Origin: Anaerolineaceae bacterium
Lineage (GTDB): Bacteria > Chloroflexota > Anaerolineae > Anaerolineales > Anaerolineaceae
DNA: 10,783 nt
Reading direction: 5' to 3'
Assembly: GCA_011620505.1 (NCBI GenBank)
Contig: WOZA01000159.1
Span: 1-10,783 of the forward strand
Positions 1-7,395 of this stretch are shown in pieces (within the stretch, counting starts at the first letter, position 1; each line of letters opens with the position of its first letter). The position numbers were made by a program, and so were the translations under genes. Below the pieces are notes generated by a model that had not been told where the DNA came from, searched no databases, and worked only from the letters and a program-made list of their open reading frames with translations.

Positions 1-651
1 CTCTATGCGTTCTAATATCCCTCGCATTTGGTCGATTTCTTGCTGTTGGCCGGAGATGATCGTTTCACAAAGCTGTTGAATTTCTGGGTCAGTGATTGTC
101 CCTTGCTGGCACATCAGAATAGCTCCCGCGTGATGCGGGATCATCGATCTTAAGAATTGTTTATCGTCGATGCCGGTCTGCTGCCGAATAAACATAAAAA
201 GGAGCAAACCGACCACGATGCTGGTCGCAATTATGGCAAAATTACGCCGCTTGTCTGGGTACATGTTCCCCATCACAATCAACTCGATCACGACCATGGG
301 AACTGTCATGAGCCCGGCCATAAAGACCTCGTTCAAGTTGTTTAACACATTGCTAAATGTGTTGACCATGGCATACATTAGGATGTACATAGATACAAAT
401 GAAAGAGCTGCCATAATCAGCAACCTGAAGTAATGATTTTCGTGTTTACTCGTCAATTCCATTCCCTTTGGAGTAGCATGATCTTCGTCTTGCAGATGCA
501 TGGTCTTGTTAGTTGTTTCAATCATGGGCGCTTCTCCCGCATACTGTCCATGGCTTTCTCCACTGCCGCGAGTGGCATCTTCAGCCTGTGGTATCGATGG
601 TTTTGATTCTGAATCTTCATGTTTTGAAGAATGTTGTGTGTGGTCTTCCAT
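1..651 (-). CDS. DUF305-domain integral membrane protein, C-terminus cut by window edge
   Basis: The frame is open from an ATG at 651 to base 1 (217 codons, no stop), so the C-terminus lies outside the window. A GAGGAGG ribosome binding site (657-663) sits 5 bases before the ATG and fixes the start. Residues 1-70 are hydrophilic and rich in His, Glu, Asp and Ser. Three membrane segments follow at about 76-97, 110-130 and 138-155. The DUF305 motif Met-Ile-Pro-His-His-Ala-Gly-Ala-Ile lies at about 170-178, followed by a Gln/Glu-rich helix (GQQQEIDQM, 201-209). Family knowledge: DUF305 proteins have a conserved His-His pair and are often found near metal, especially copper, genes, but the biochemical role is not settled. 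The His/Asp-rich head would suit metal binding; that is inference. Two cysteines (181 and 195) flank the DUF305 helix. Membrane-anchored DUF305 proteins with an N-terminal transmembrane part are known. Confidence 0.85.
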   Translation of the reverse strand, partial: MEDHTQHSSKHEDSESKPSIPQAEDATRGSGESHGQYAGEAPMIETTNKTMHLQDEDHATPKGMELTSKHENHYFRLLIMAALSFVSMYILMYAMVNTFSNVLNNLNEVFMAGLMTVPMVVIELIVMGNMYPDKRRNFAIIATSIVVGLLLFMFIRQQTGIDDKQFLRSMIPHHAGAILMCQQGTITDPEIQQLCETIISGQQQEIDQMRGILERIE

Positions 652-682
652 TATGGCCTCCTCTATCAATAAATCGATTTAA

Positions 683-1018
683 GTAGTCAGGTTAAATAGT
701 GTACACGATAACCCTGCCCATAGCATCATTATTACATTTGACAAGCCTGGCGAACTGCGGTTCATACCGCATTTTGCCGGAGTAATAAAAAACCAGATCC
801 TCGCGCAGCACCCTTTTAAAGACGACGGACTCTGGTTTGACTTTAGTAGCGGGGATTGGATTCAAACTTCTGACCTTCAGGTTATGAGTCAAAATCCTGA
901 ATCCGTATCATTTGTGCGGCGGGCTCTGCAAATCAGCCGACCTGACGAACTCTGGTCTACGCTGGCCGGGCACGCTGCGGTAGCTAATCGATATTCGTAC
1001 AGTATCTATTTTACGTAG
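683..1018 (+). pseudogene. 111-codon open frame without a start codon; possible remnant of an unknown gene
   Basis: This frame is open from just after a TAA (680-682) to TAG (1016-1018). It contains no ATG, GTG or TTG until an ATG at 884, which would leave only 44 residues and has no clear ribosome binding site. The translation looks protein-like: balanced composition, well-spaced aromatic residues, and stretches such as ITFDKPGELRFIPHFAGVI and DDGLWFDFSSGDW. I do not recognise a family. The 5' end abuts the upstream region of the divergent DUF305 gene, so the beginning may have been lost by deletion. A minus-strand frame of 66 codons (692-892) overlaps it but has a less protein-like composition. 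The rest of 652-1083 shows nothing I can support. It could also be chance open sequence, so confidence is low. Confidence 0.3.
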
Positions 1019-1083
1019 GTTTGTCGAGTACTTTGTTTCGGTGACATTATTTTTTGACTTGGCACGCCTCAACTGGTGTCGAA

Positions 1084-1602
1084 TTAACTCTTTTTTGGTG
1101 TCAGCATCATGAACATCGTGCGGCCTTCCATGTTGGGCGGTTGTTCAATCTCACCAACATCCTTCAGCTCCTCGGCAATTTCACGCAAATCTTCCAGCGC
1201 CAATTCGGGGTAGGTGATCTCGCGCCCTCTGAAGCGGATGGTGACGCGCACTTTAATGCCGTCCTCCAGCCAGCGGCGGGCATCCCGCACCTTGAAACCC
1301 TGGTGATGATCACTGGTCTTGGGGCGCAGGCGGATCTCTTTGATCTCGATTTTGGTCTGAGCTTTGCGGGCTTCGCGTTCCTTTTTCTCTTTGTCGTAAA
1401 GGAACTTGCTGAAGTTGATGATTTTGACTACTGGTGGGTCCGCATTGGGAGCGATTTCAACCAGGTCTAAACCAGCTTCGTTGGCACGGCGGAGAGCGGT
1501 CTCAATGGGGACAATCCCGACGTTCTCTCCGTTTTCGTCCACCAGGCGAACTTTGTCGCTGCGGATGCGTTCATTAATACGATAATCTTGTTTACTACTA
1601 AT
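1084..1602 (-). CDS. infC: Translation initiation factor IF-3, with AUU start
   Basis: IF-3 binds the 30S subunit, keeps it apart from 50S and checks the start codon and initiator tRNA. From the AUU at 1602 the product is 172 residues, the usual IF-3 length. The N domain (about 1-75) begins SSKQDYRINERIRSDKVRLV and includes GLDLVEIAP (44-52). A charged linker helix (about 70-82, KEKKEREARKAQ) leads to the C domain with EIKEIRLRP (87-94) and KVRVTIRFRGREI (117-129). Upstream of GTG 1542 the frame has no ATG, GTG or TTG before an in-frame stop at 1666-1668. Starting at 1542 would delete the conserved RINERIR segment. The AUU has an AAGGAG site 9 bases before it. An AUU start is the known basis of infC autoregulation in enterobacteria. 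No rpmI or rplT follows, unlike the common infC-rpmI-rplT order. No clear terminator is visible after the TAA. Confidence 0.95.
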   Translation of the reverse strand: MSSKQDYRINERIRSDKVRLVDENGENVGIVPIETALRRANEAGLDLVEIAPNADPPVVKIINFSKFLYDKEKKEREARKAQTKIEIKEIRLRPKTSDHHQGFKVRDARRWLEDGIKVRVTIRFRGREITYPELALEDLREIAEELKDVGEIEQPPNMEGRTMFMMLTPKKS

Positions 1603-1611
1603 CTTCTTATT

Positions 1612-1617
1612 CTCCTT
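1612..1617 (-). promoter_or_regulatory. Ribosome binding site AAGGAG that decides the infC AUU start
   Basis: On the minus strand AAGGAG is followed by 9 bases and then ATT at 1602-1600. No conventional start codon lies within reach downstream in the IF-3 frame until the GTG at 1542, about 70 bases away, so this site supports AUU initiation. Confidence 0.75.
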
Positions 1618-1667
1618 ACTTAAATCAACGGTGACAGACGAATAATCATTCGGCGTATTTACTACCT

Positions 1668-1697
1668 ATAATACCATATCCTCTCGACAGGCGTCAA
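1668..1697 (-). promoter_or_regulatory. Probable sigma-70 promoter of infC
   Basis: On the minus strand a -35 TTGACG (1692-1697, five of six matches) is separated by 18 bases from a -10 TATTAT (1668-1673, five of six). Transcription would begin near 1660, giving a leader of about 55-60 bases before the AUU start. This is read by eye and not confirmed by any start-site data. A perfect TATAAT is also present on the plus strand at 1667-1672 but has no recognisable -35. Confidence 0.6.
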
Positions 1698-1702
1698 TTA
1701 TT

Positions 1703-1730
1703 TGGTTTGTTTTTCGTGGTTTGTTTTTCG
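1703..1730 (+). repeat. Perfect 14-bp tandem duplication upstream of the aminopeptidase
   Basis: TGGTTTGTTTTTCG occurs twice head to tail (1703-1716 and 1717-1730) with no mismatch. It lies in the divergent region between infC and the aminopeptidase, just upstream of the infC -35 element and 68 bases before the aminopeptidase ATG. It may be a slippage duplication or paired protein-binding sites; the sequence alone does not decide. Confidence 0.8.
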
Positions 1731-1797
1731 AATATTGTCAGAATCTCCCATCGTTTGGCCTTTGATAATACAATATCTATCGGAGGAACAAAAAACT

Positions 1798-3027
1798 ATG
1801 GACTTAAACAAGAATCTGGAAAAATATGCTGACCTGATCGTTCGGATCGGGCTCAATCTGCACGCTGGTGATAACCTCGCCATTCGCCTCAGCGAACACT
1901 CCTTGCCACTGGCACGCCTGGTCGCTAAAAAAGCTTATCAGGCAGGTGTTGGCGACATCCAGTTGATGTTCAATGACGACGTAATCACTCTCGACCGCTT
2001 CCTGGAAGCCCCCGCGGAAAGCTTTGAAACCTATCCGGAGTACCTGGTGGATTTTACCGAAAAACTTTTCCTGGACAACCACCATGTTCTCAGCATCATT
2101 GCGCCTAATCCTGACTTGCTCAAACCCGCGGATCCAGCACGGATTGCTCAGTGGCAGAAGGTTGCCGGTATGGCAAGCAAACGCACCATGAAATACACCA
2201 TGCAAAACAAGGTGAAGTGGTGTATTGTTGCTGTTGCTTGCCCAGCCTGGGCTGAAGCGGCCTTCCCTGGGATGCCAGAAGAAGAAGCAATGCAAAAACT
2301 GTGGGAAAACATTTTCCTTGCCACCCGGATTGACCAGGAAGATCCTATCGCTGCCTGGGAAGAGCATGATAGCAGGCTCAAAGCCCATCGCAAATTCCTC
2401 AATGAAGCACGCTTTGACCGGGTGCACTACAAGGGTCCGGGCACTGATCTGATGGTCGGACTGGTGAAGAATCACATCTGGGAAGGCGGCTGCGGCTTCA
2501 GTGAAGCTGGCGATCGCTTCTTCCCCAATATCCCGACCGAAGAGGTCTTCAGCATGCCCGATGCCGACCGGGTGGATGGCACTCTGCGCGCCACCATGCC
2601 GCTGTCCGTACGCGGACAACTCGTGGATGATTTTCATTTCACCTTCAAAGACGGCGCAGTGGTGGATTACGACGCTGCGGTTGGCAAACAGATATTGGAT
2701 GATCTGCTCAAAACGGACGAAGGCGCAAAGCATCTGGGCGAAATCGCATTGGTGGCGGATAATTCCCCCATCAGCAATACCGGTGTCCTCTTCAAAAGCA
2801 CACTTTTCGACGAGAACGCTTCCTGCCATTTCGCCCTGGGGGCAGCTTATAGCGAAAACCTTGAAGGCGCAACGGAACGCAGCGAGGAAGAAAATCGCAA
2901 GTTGGGTATGAATGATTCGGTCATCCATGTGGACTTCATGGTTGGCAGCAAGGACGTGACTGTAACCGGCATCAAAGCGGATGGAACAGAAGTTGTTCTG
3001 CTGCAAGATGGCGAGTGGATGATTTAG
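1798..3027 (+). CDS. M29-family metallo-aminopeptidase (AmpS/AmpT/PepS type)
   Basis: This cytosolic leucyl-type aminopeptidase removes N-terminal residues from peptides using a two-metal centre. The ATG at 1798 gives 409 residues, the standard M29 length, and follows GGAGG (1782-1786); the frame is open further upstream, but that part does not resemble the family. All ligand motifs are present: PTEEVF with E249, LGEIALV with E315, SCHFALGAAY with H344 and Y351, and IHVDFMVGS with H377 and D379. The GTDLMVGL strand (215-222) is also typical. By comparison with AmpS and AmpT, the Glu, Glu, His, His and Asp are metal ligands and Y351 is the catalytic tyrosine. The N-terminal domain (1 to about 105) carries the family start ADLIVRIGLNLHAGDNL. 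There is no signal peptide. It is monocistronic, divergent from infC and convergent with the ABC operon, with which it probably shares the terminator at 3173-3201. Confidence 0.95.
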   Translation: MDLNKNLEKYADLIVRIGLNLHAGDNLAIRLSEHSLPLARLVAKKAYQAGVGDIQLMFNDDVITLDRFLEAPAESFETYPEYLVDFTEKLFLDNHHVLSIIAPNPDLLKPADPARIAQWQKVAGMASKRTMKYTMQNKVKWCIVAVACPAWAEAAFPGMPEEEAMQKLWENIFLATRIDQEDPIAAWEEHDSRLKAHRKFLNEARFDRVHYKGPGTDLMVGLVKNHIWEGGCGFSEAGDRFFPNIPTEEVFSMPDADRVDGTLRATMPLSVRGQLVDDFHFTFKDGAVVDYDAAVGKQILDDLLKTDEGAKHLGEIALVADNSPISNTGVLFKSTLFDENASCHFALGAAYSENLEGATERSEEENRKLGMNDSVIHVDFMVGSKDVTVTGIKADGTEVVLLQDGEWMI

Positions 3028-3164
3028 TTCCCGGCGAAAACGGATAGAGGCTTTTACCTGTAATTCAGCATCACGTAAGGAACCTGTGACCAACTAATTT
3101 CAAGGTGGAACGAGAGCCAAATTGGACTTGCCTGGCTGTGTTGGTCCATCAAGTGGCTCAGGTT

Positions 3165-3201
3165 AAAGAAAAAAACGCCCCGTCCATGAGATGGGGCGTT
3201 T
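3165..3201 (-). terminator. Rho-independent terminator of the ABC importer operon, probably bidirectional
   Basis: Perfect 9-bp arms AAACGCCCC (3173-3181) and GGGGCGTTT (3193-3201) enclose an 11-base loop. Read on the minus strand, the stem is followed by a run of seven T and then CTTT, and it starts 13 bases after the last permease stop codon. Read on the plus strand, the stem also ends in TTT, so it may stop aminopeptidase transcripts too. Confidence 0.9.
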
Positions 3202-3213
3202 GATAAAGCGAGG

Positions 3214-4491
3214 TCACTCTTTTTCGTAGGGCTCGCCTTCAGCAGCTGGGGCTTGCCCCCTGCCGATAAAGCCAGCCAGAACGATCATGGTGATGAGATA
3301 AGGCGCCATTGCCATGAATTGCGGTGGGATGGCACTGCCGAGCAGGGAGAGCTTGGAGCCAATCGCGTCAGCAAAACCAAACAGCATACCAGCTCCAATC
3401 GCGCCAATGGGCATCCAGTTGCCAAAGATCATGGCTGCCAGGCCGATGAAGCCTTTACCGGCTGTCATTCCTTCGTCGAACCTTCCAACCGAGCCGAGGG
3501 TAAAGAATGCACCAGCAATGCCAGCCACCAAACCGCTCAAGATCACGCCCATATAGCGGGTTCGAATAACGTTGATGCCCAGAGTATCTGCTGCTTTAGG
3601 ATGCTCACCCACACTGCGCAGGCGCAGTCCCCAGCGTGTTTGAAACAGCGCCAGTTGCAGCACGATCAAGATGACAAACATCAGGTAAACAAAGATATTC
3701 TGGTTGAACAGGATCGGACCAATCAGCGGAATATTCGCAAGTCCTGGCAGTGGAACACGTGTGAACATCTGGGGGTTATTGAGCCCCTCGATGTGCTGCA
3801 GGAATTTTTGCGAGATAAAAGCTGTCAACCCAGTTGCGAAGATGTTGATCACGGTACCGGAAATGACTTGGTTAACCTTGTATTTGATCGATAACACACC
3901 CAGGATCAGGGCTAATACGATCGAGGACAGAATGCCCCCCAACAGCCCGAGCCATGGACTTTTTGTAACACTTCCGACGATCGCTGCAACCATGGAAGCC
4001 ATCAGCATCATGCCTTCAATCGAAATGTTGATGATACCGGAACGTTCGGCAAGGATACCGGAAAACGCGCCCAATGTGATCGGTACCGCCAGCAGGACCG
4101 CGCTGGAAAGCATCCCGGCGAGGTTGAGCTGCTTGCCGGCCGCCTGCCAAACCAGGAACGCAAAGATCAGGAACAGTGCGCAGATCCCAATCATCAGGTT
4201 GGTCCACTTTTTGAAACCCCTGATCAACTGGAAAACTCCTATGACCAACGGTAATGCCGCAAGGATTATCAGCGTGGTTTTCGAGGGCAAGATCCAGTCC
4301 GCCATCAAACCCTGGTCGATTCCGCCAGGTGTCATCACAAATTTAGTGAGAGTTTCCGCGGTTGTGTTTGCGGCGAAAACAAAAAAGATCAGCAACCCAA
4401 TCAGGATTTCCATAATCCCGATTACGGTCTTCCTGGTGGAAGAAATCTCTTCTATACGTTTGTGTTCGATAACGCGGGAACTTGTCGTCAT
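3214..4491 (-). CDS. BMP-type nucleoside ABC importer, permease subunit 2 (NupQ/YufQ-like)
   Basis: This is one of two channel-forming subunits of the importer. The family signature is LAERSGIINISIEGMML (148-163), followed by alternating membrane helices and the cytoplasmic segment TRWGLRLRSVGEHPKAADTLGI (285-306). The C-terminal part AAMIFGNWMPIGAIGAGMLFG (352-372) is also typical. The ATG at 4491 was chosen because GGGGAGG lies just upstream and because it overlaps the previous stop as ATGA, implying translational coupling; a TTG 15 bases earlier lacks this support. The product is 425 residues. Relatives of about 300-320 residues begin near residue 125, so about 120 residues with three extra hydrophobic segments (about 22-41, 71-90, 98-117) are added at the N-terminus. 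It is the last gene of the operon. Confidence 0.92.
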   Translation of the reverse strand: MTTSSRVIEHKRIEEISSTRKTVIGIMEILIGLLIFFVFAANTTAETLTKFVMTPGGIDQGLMADWILPSKTTLIILAALPLVIGVFQLIRGFKKWTNLMIGICALFLIFAFLVWQAAGKQLNLAGMLSSAVLLAVPITLGAFSGILAERSGIINISIEGMMLMASMVAAIVGSVTKSPWLGLLGGILSSIVLALILGVLSIKYKVNQVISGTVINIFATGLTAFISQKFLQHIEGLNNPQMFTRVPLPGLANIPLIGPILFNQNIFVYLMFVILIVLQLALFQTRWGLRLRSVGEHPKAADTLGINVIRTRYMGVILSGLVAGIAGAFFTLGSVGRFDEGMTAGKGFIGLAAMIFGNWMPIGAIGAGMLFGFADAIGSKLSLLGSAIPPQFMAMAPYLITMIVLAGFIGRGQAPAAEGEPYEKE

Positions 4492-5762
4492 GATTGACCT
4501 CCCCAACCACTCAGGAATATCTGCTGTTCTTCTTGTTTTGGCTTGCGTAGATGGTAGATGGAGCGAATGATTGCCGGAGCAGCTACAAACATCAGGATAA
4601 TTGCCTGAATAACATCCACAATATCAATCGGGATGGAAGAAACCACCATCATACGCGTCGCTCCGTTGCGAAGGGTGCCAAACAGAATTGAGGCGAGGAC
4701 AACTCCCACAGGGTGGCTGTTACCAATCAAAGCCAGCGCGATACTGTCAAAACCGTATCCTGATGAAAGACCGAGTGCCATACTGCGGTTAACTGCCAAT
4801 ACCTGCACGGCGCCTGCCATACCAGCCAGTGCTCCTGAAAGGGACATAGCCAGGATAATCGATTTCGATGTACTCAGCCCGGCATAACGTGCTGCACGCG
4901 GGTTGGTGCCAACGATACGCAGGTTCAAACCCCAGGTCGTTTTGAATAGCAGCCACCAGATCAGATAAGCCACCGCCAGCGCGATGAAAAATCCCAGGTG
5001 GAAGCGGATTGGCGCCTGGAAAAATTGCGGGATCTCCGCTGTTTTCTGGATTACCGGGCTGATTGGCATGCCGCCCGAACCGGGGCGGGTCATCGGACCT
5101 GAAAGCAGCCATTCCGTCAGGCGGAAAGCAATCCAGTTCATCATAATGGTATTGATTACCTCGTGCCCGCCGGTTTTGGCCTTCAAAAAGCCAGGCACAA
5201 ACCCCCACAGCGCACCGCCGAGCGCGCCTGCCAGAAACGCCAGCGGCATATGGATCCATGCAGGTAAACCGGTAATCGAGTAGCCTACAAAGGTTGCACA
5301 GGCAGCTCCAATGAAGAGCTGACCTTCCACACCAATATTAAATAGACCCGATTTGAAGCCCAGAGCTACTGCCAGACCCGCAAAAATATACGGAGTCGAT
5401 TGCACCAGGCTCTCGAGGAAAGGATTGAATGCCTGCCGGATTTCTTTGGCATCACCCAGTTTCACCGCATTGATCATGCGGACCGGGTCGCCAATTGCGC
5501 CGGTGAAAAGCGCTTTATAAGCTGTGCCAATTTCAGAAAAAGCAGTCGCGAAACCGTTTCCGACTGACTCGCCAAACGCCGCGTAAACCGACTGACTCGT
5601 TACCGCGATCATCAAAGCTCCGATGATCAAGCCGGTCACAATTGCCAAAAGCGGAATGGCGGCCTTACCCAGGAAAGGCTTTCTGACATGTTCCGCAGTT
5701 GGCTGATCCTGGTTTATTTCTTTGAGGATCTCTTGCCCTAAATCTTTCTTTTGTTCGCTCAT
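4488..5762 (-). CDS. BMP-type nucleoside ABC importer, permease subunit 1 (NupP/YufP-like)
   Basis: This is the partner channel subunit, 424 residues. A hydrophilic N-terminus (1-30) precedes a first membrane helix at about 34-57, then an external segment to about 118. The diagnostic stretch ALGFKSGLFNIGVEGQLFIGA (133-153) follows. GGHEVINTIMMNWIA (198-212) is the cytoplasmic loop expected to contact the ATPase. TTWGLNLRIVGTNPRAARYAGL (275-296) and the GYGFDSIALALIGNSHPVG segment (335-353) mirror the second permease, showing common ancestry. The start lies 20 bases after the ATPase stop, preceded by a weak GGATGG site; the stop overlaps the start of the next gene by four bases. Confidence 0.93.
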   Translation of the reverse strand: MSEQKKDLGQEILKEINQDQPTAEHVRKPFLGKAAIPLLAIVTGLIIGALMIAVTSQSVYAAFGESVGNGFATAFSEIGTAYKALFTGAIGDPVRMINAVKLGDAKEIRQAFNPFLESLVQSTPYIFAGLAVALGFKSGLFNIGVEGQLFIGAACATFVGYSITGLPAWIHMPLAFLAGALGGALWGFVPGFLKAKTGGHEVINTIMMNWIAFRLTEWLLSGPMTRPGSGGMPISPVIQKTAEIPQFFQAPIRFHLGFFIALAVAYLIWWLLFKTTWGLNLRIVGTNPRAARYAGLSTSKSIILAMSLSGALAGMAGAVQVLAVNRSMALGLSSGYGFDSIALALIGNSHPVGVVLASILFGTLRNGATRMMVVSSIPIDIVDVIQAIILMFVAAPAIIRSIYHLRKPKQEEQQIFLSGWGGQS

Positions 5763-5782
5763 GTTATAGCCATCCGGACAAT

Positions 5783-7342
5783 CTAAAAGGTCGCTTCCAC
5801 AACCGTAGACTCATCGAACTGAATCGGTTCTTCTGGCACGACCCCTGCCATCAGCAAACCGATGTACTCTTTCGTAATGCCCTTGTTCGGTACAATTGCA
5901 ATAATTTTGCCCCTGTACATCACCGCCACCCGATCGGACAGCTCCATGATTTCATCCAGCTCAGGTGAAACCAATAAAACACCACAGCCCTCATCGCGTT
6001 TCTGCATGATGCGCTTGTGGATGTATTCAATCGAGCCCACGTCCAAGCCGCGCGTCGGCTGTGAAGCGACCAAAAACTTGATCGGACGCGATAGTTCTCT
6101 CGCAATGATTACTTTCTGCTGGTTCCCGCCAGAAAGAGACCCTACCGGCGTAAAGGCACTCGGTGTACGGATGTCAAAGTCCTCAATCAGTTTTTCGGCG
6201 TTCTCCAGGATCACGGGATACTGCAAAATCACACCCTTGGCGTATGGCTCTTTGTAGTAAGTGCACAGCACCAAATTCTCTGCCACCGGGAATGGCAGCA
6301 CCAGACCATCCGCCTGGCGGTCCTCAGGTACGTGCGCAGTGCCTAATTCCGTAATTTGTCTCGGAGAACCCTTGGTCACATCCTGACCAAGAAGCGTGAT
6401 TTTGCCTGATAAAGTTTTTTGCAGACCCGTAATCGCGTTTACCAGTTCTGTTTGACCGTTGCCCTGCACCCCGGCGACCCCGACGATCTCTCCGGAGTAA
6501 ACCTCAAGCGAGATATCATCAACGACAACATTGTTGAACTTGTCAACCACCATCATGTTCTCGACGGAACAAACCAACTCTCCTGGTTTACACTCCGTCC
6601 TGTTCACCTCGAGGTCCACCGCACGGCCGACCATCATGGCTGCCAAAGATTGTCTGTCAGCTTGAGCGGGAGTTGTTTCACCTACTACCGCGCCACGCCG
6701 GATTACCACGACGCGATCCGCGATTTCCATTACTTCGCGCAGCTTGTGCGTGATAAAAATGATCGACTTCCCCTGTGCCACCAGTGAACGCATGATCTTG
6801 AATAATTCATCAGCTTCCTGGGGTGTCAGAACAGCGGTCGGCTCGTCAAAAATGAGTATATCCGCCTCACGATAGAGCAGCTTGATGATCTCAACCCGCT
6901 GTTGAACTCCCACAGGCAAATCCCGAATATAGTCATCCGGATTCACCTCGAGGTTATAGTGATTCGAGATTTCCAGAATGCGATCAGCTGCTTTTTTACG
7001 ATCCAAAAAACCGGCTTGCTTCACAGCCTCATTGCCCAGCATCACGTTCTCAGTCACCGTGAAAACTGGGATCAGCATGAAGTGCTGATGCACCATGCCG
7101 ATGCCATGGTTGATCGCGTCAGTGGGGGAATTGCATGTCACCTTCTCGCCGTTTACCAGGATCTCCCCTTCATCCGGCTGGTAAAGTCCGTAGAGAATGT
7201 TCATCAGGGTTGATTTGCCAGCACCATTTTCCCCCAGTAAGGCTAAAATTTCACCTTTATTGAGGGAGAGATTGATATGGTCATTGGCCAAAACCCCTGG
7301 AAACTGCTTGGTAATCCCTTTTAACTCAAGAATTGGGGTCAT
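5783..7342 (-). CDS. BMP-type nucleoside ABC importer, ATP-binding protein with two ABC domains (NupO/YufO-like)
   Basis: This cytoplasmic subunit powers import. Its 519 residues hold two nucleotide-binding domains. Domain 1 is complete: Walker A GENGAGKST (37-45), Q-loop VHQHFML (84-90), signature LPVGVQQ (142-148), Walker B ILIFDEPT (162-169) and switch His199. Domain 2 is degenerate: its Walker A is GVQGNGQTE (291-299) with Gln297 in place of the Lys, Walker B reads FLVASQPT (423-430) with Ser-Gln in place of Asp-Glu, and Pro460 stands near the switch His position. Its signature LSGGNQQK (403-410) is intact. This asymmetry is normal for the sugar/nucleoside importer branch and suggests one strong ATPase site per monomer. 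No strong ribosome binding site precedes the ATG. Order and spacing place it second in the operon, after the hairpin at 7398-7428. Confidence 0.95.
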   Translation of the reverse strand: MTPILELKGITKQFPGVLANDHINLSLNKGEILALLGENGAGKSTLMNILYGLYQPDEGEILVNGEKVTCNSPTDAINHGIGMVHQHFMLIPVFTVTENVMLGNEAVKQAGFLDRKKAADRILEISNHYNLEVNPDDYIRDLPVGVQQRVEIIKLLYREADILIFDEPTAVLTPQEADELFKIMRSLVAQGKSIIFITHKLREVMEIADRVVVIRRGAVVGETTPAQADRQSLAAMMVGRAVDLEVNRTECKPGELVCSVENMMVVDKFNNVVVDDISLEVYSGEIVGVAGVQGNGQTELVNAITGLQKTLSGKITLLGQDVTKGSPRQITELGTAHVPEDRQADGLVLPFPVAENLVLCTYYKEPYAKGVILQYPVILENAEKLIEDFDIRTPSAFTPVGSLSGGNQQKVIIARELSRPIKFLVASQPTRGLDVGSIEYIHKRIMQKRDEGCGVLLVSPELDEIMELSDRVAVMYRGKIIAIVPNKGITKEYIGLLMAGVVPEEPIQFDESTVVEATF

Positions 7343-7395
7343 AGTTGATACCGTTCCATTCTCAGTGATTTTGTCAATCTTACCACAAGCTTAAA

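Noticed and set aside
738..766. TTGACA with 17-base spacing to TTCATA on the plus strand
   Set aside because: The -10 match is poor, and it lies inside the open frame at 683-1018 with no gene start after it.
692..892. Minus-strand 66-codon frame in the infC-DUF305 gap
   Set aside because: It overlaps the more protein-like plus-strand frame, and nothing in its sequence is recognisable.
1005..1045. Minus-strand 13-codon frame beginning MSPKQSTRQT after infC, faintly like the start of ribosomal protein L35
   Set aside because: The likeness is only a few residues, it stops after 13 codons, and no ribosome binding site precedes it; chance is the simpler explanation.
1054..1470. Plus-strand frame of 138 codons antisense to infC
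   Set aside because: It lies opposite the well-supported IF-3 gene and has no recognisable domain.
1667..1672. Perfect TATAAT on the plus strand as the aminopeptidase promoter
   Set aside because: No -35-like hexamer is found at the right distance, and the same bases are better explained by the minus-strand infC -10 with its TTGACG -35.
1804..3093. Minus-strand frame of 429 codons antisense to the aminopeptidase
   Set aside because: The plus strand encodes a complete M29 enzyme with every catalytic motif. The antisense translation matches no family I recognise and has no ribosome binding site or operon context.
3704..4570. Plus-strand frame of 288 codons antisense to the second permease
   Set aside because: It mirrors the hydrophobic codon pattern of a certain membrane protein and crosses the ATGA junction of two permease genes; no supporting start signal.
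7372..7377. Perfect TTGACA on the minus strand upstream of the ATPase gene
   Set aside because: No -10 hexamer occurs at 16-18 bases downstream, so an internal promoter is not supported.
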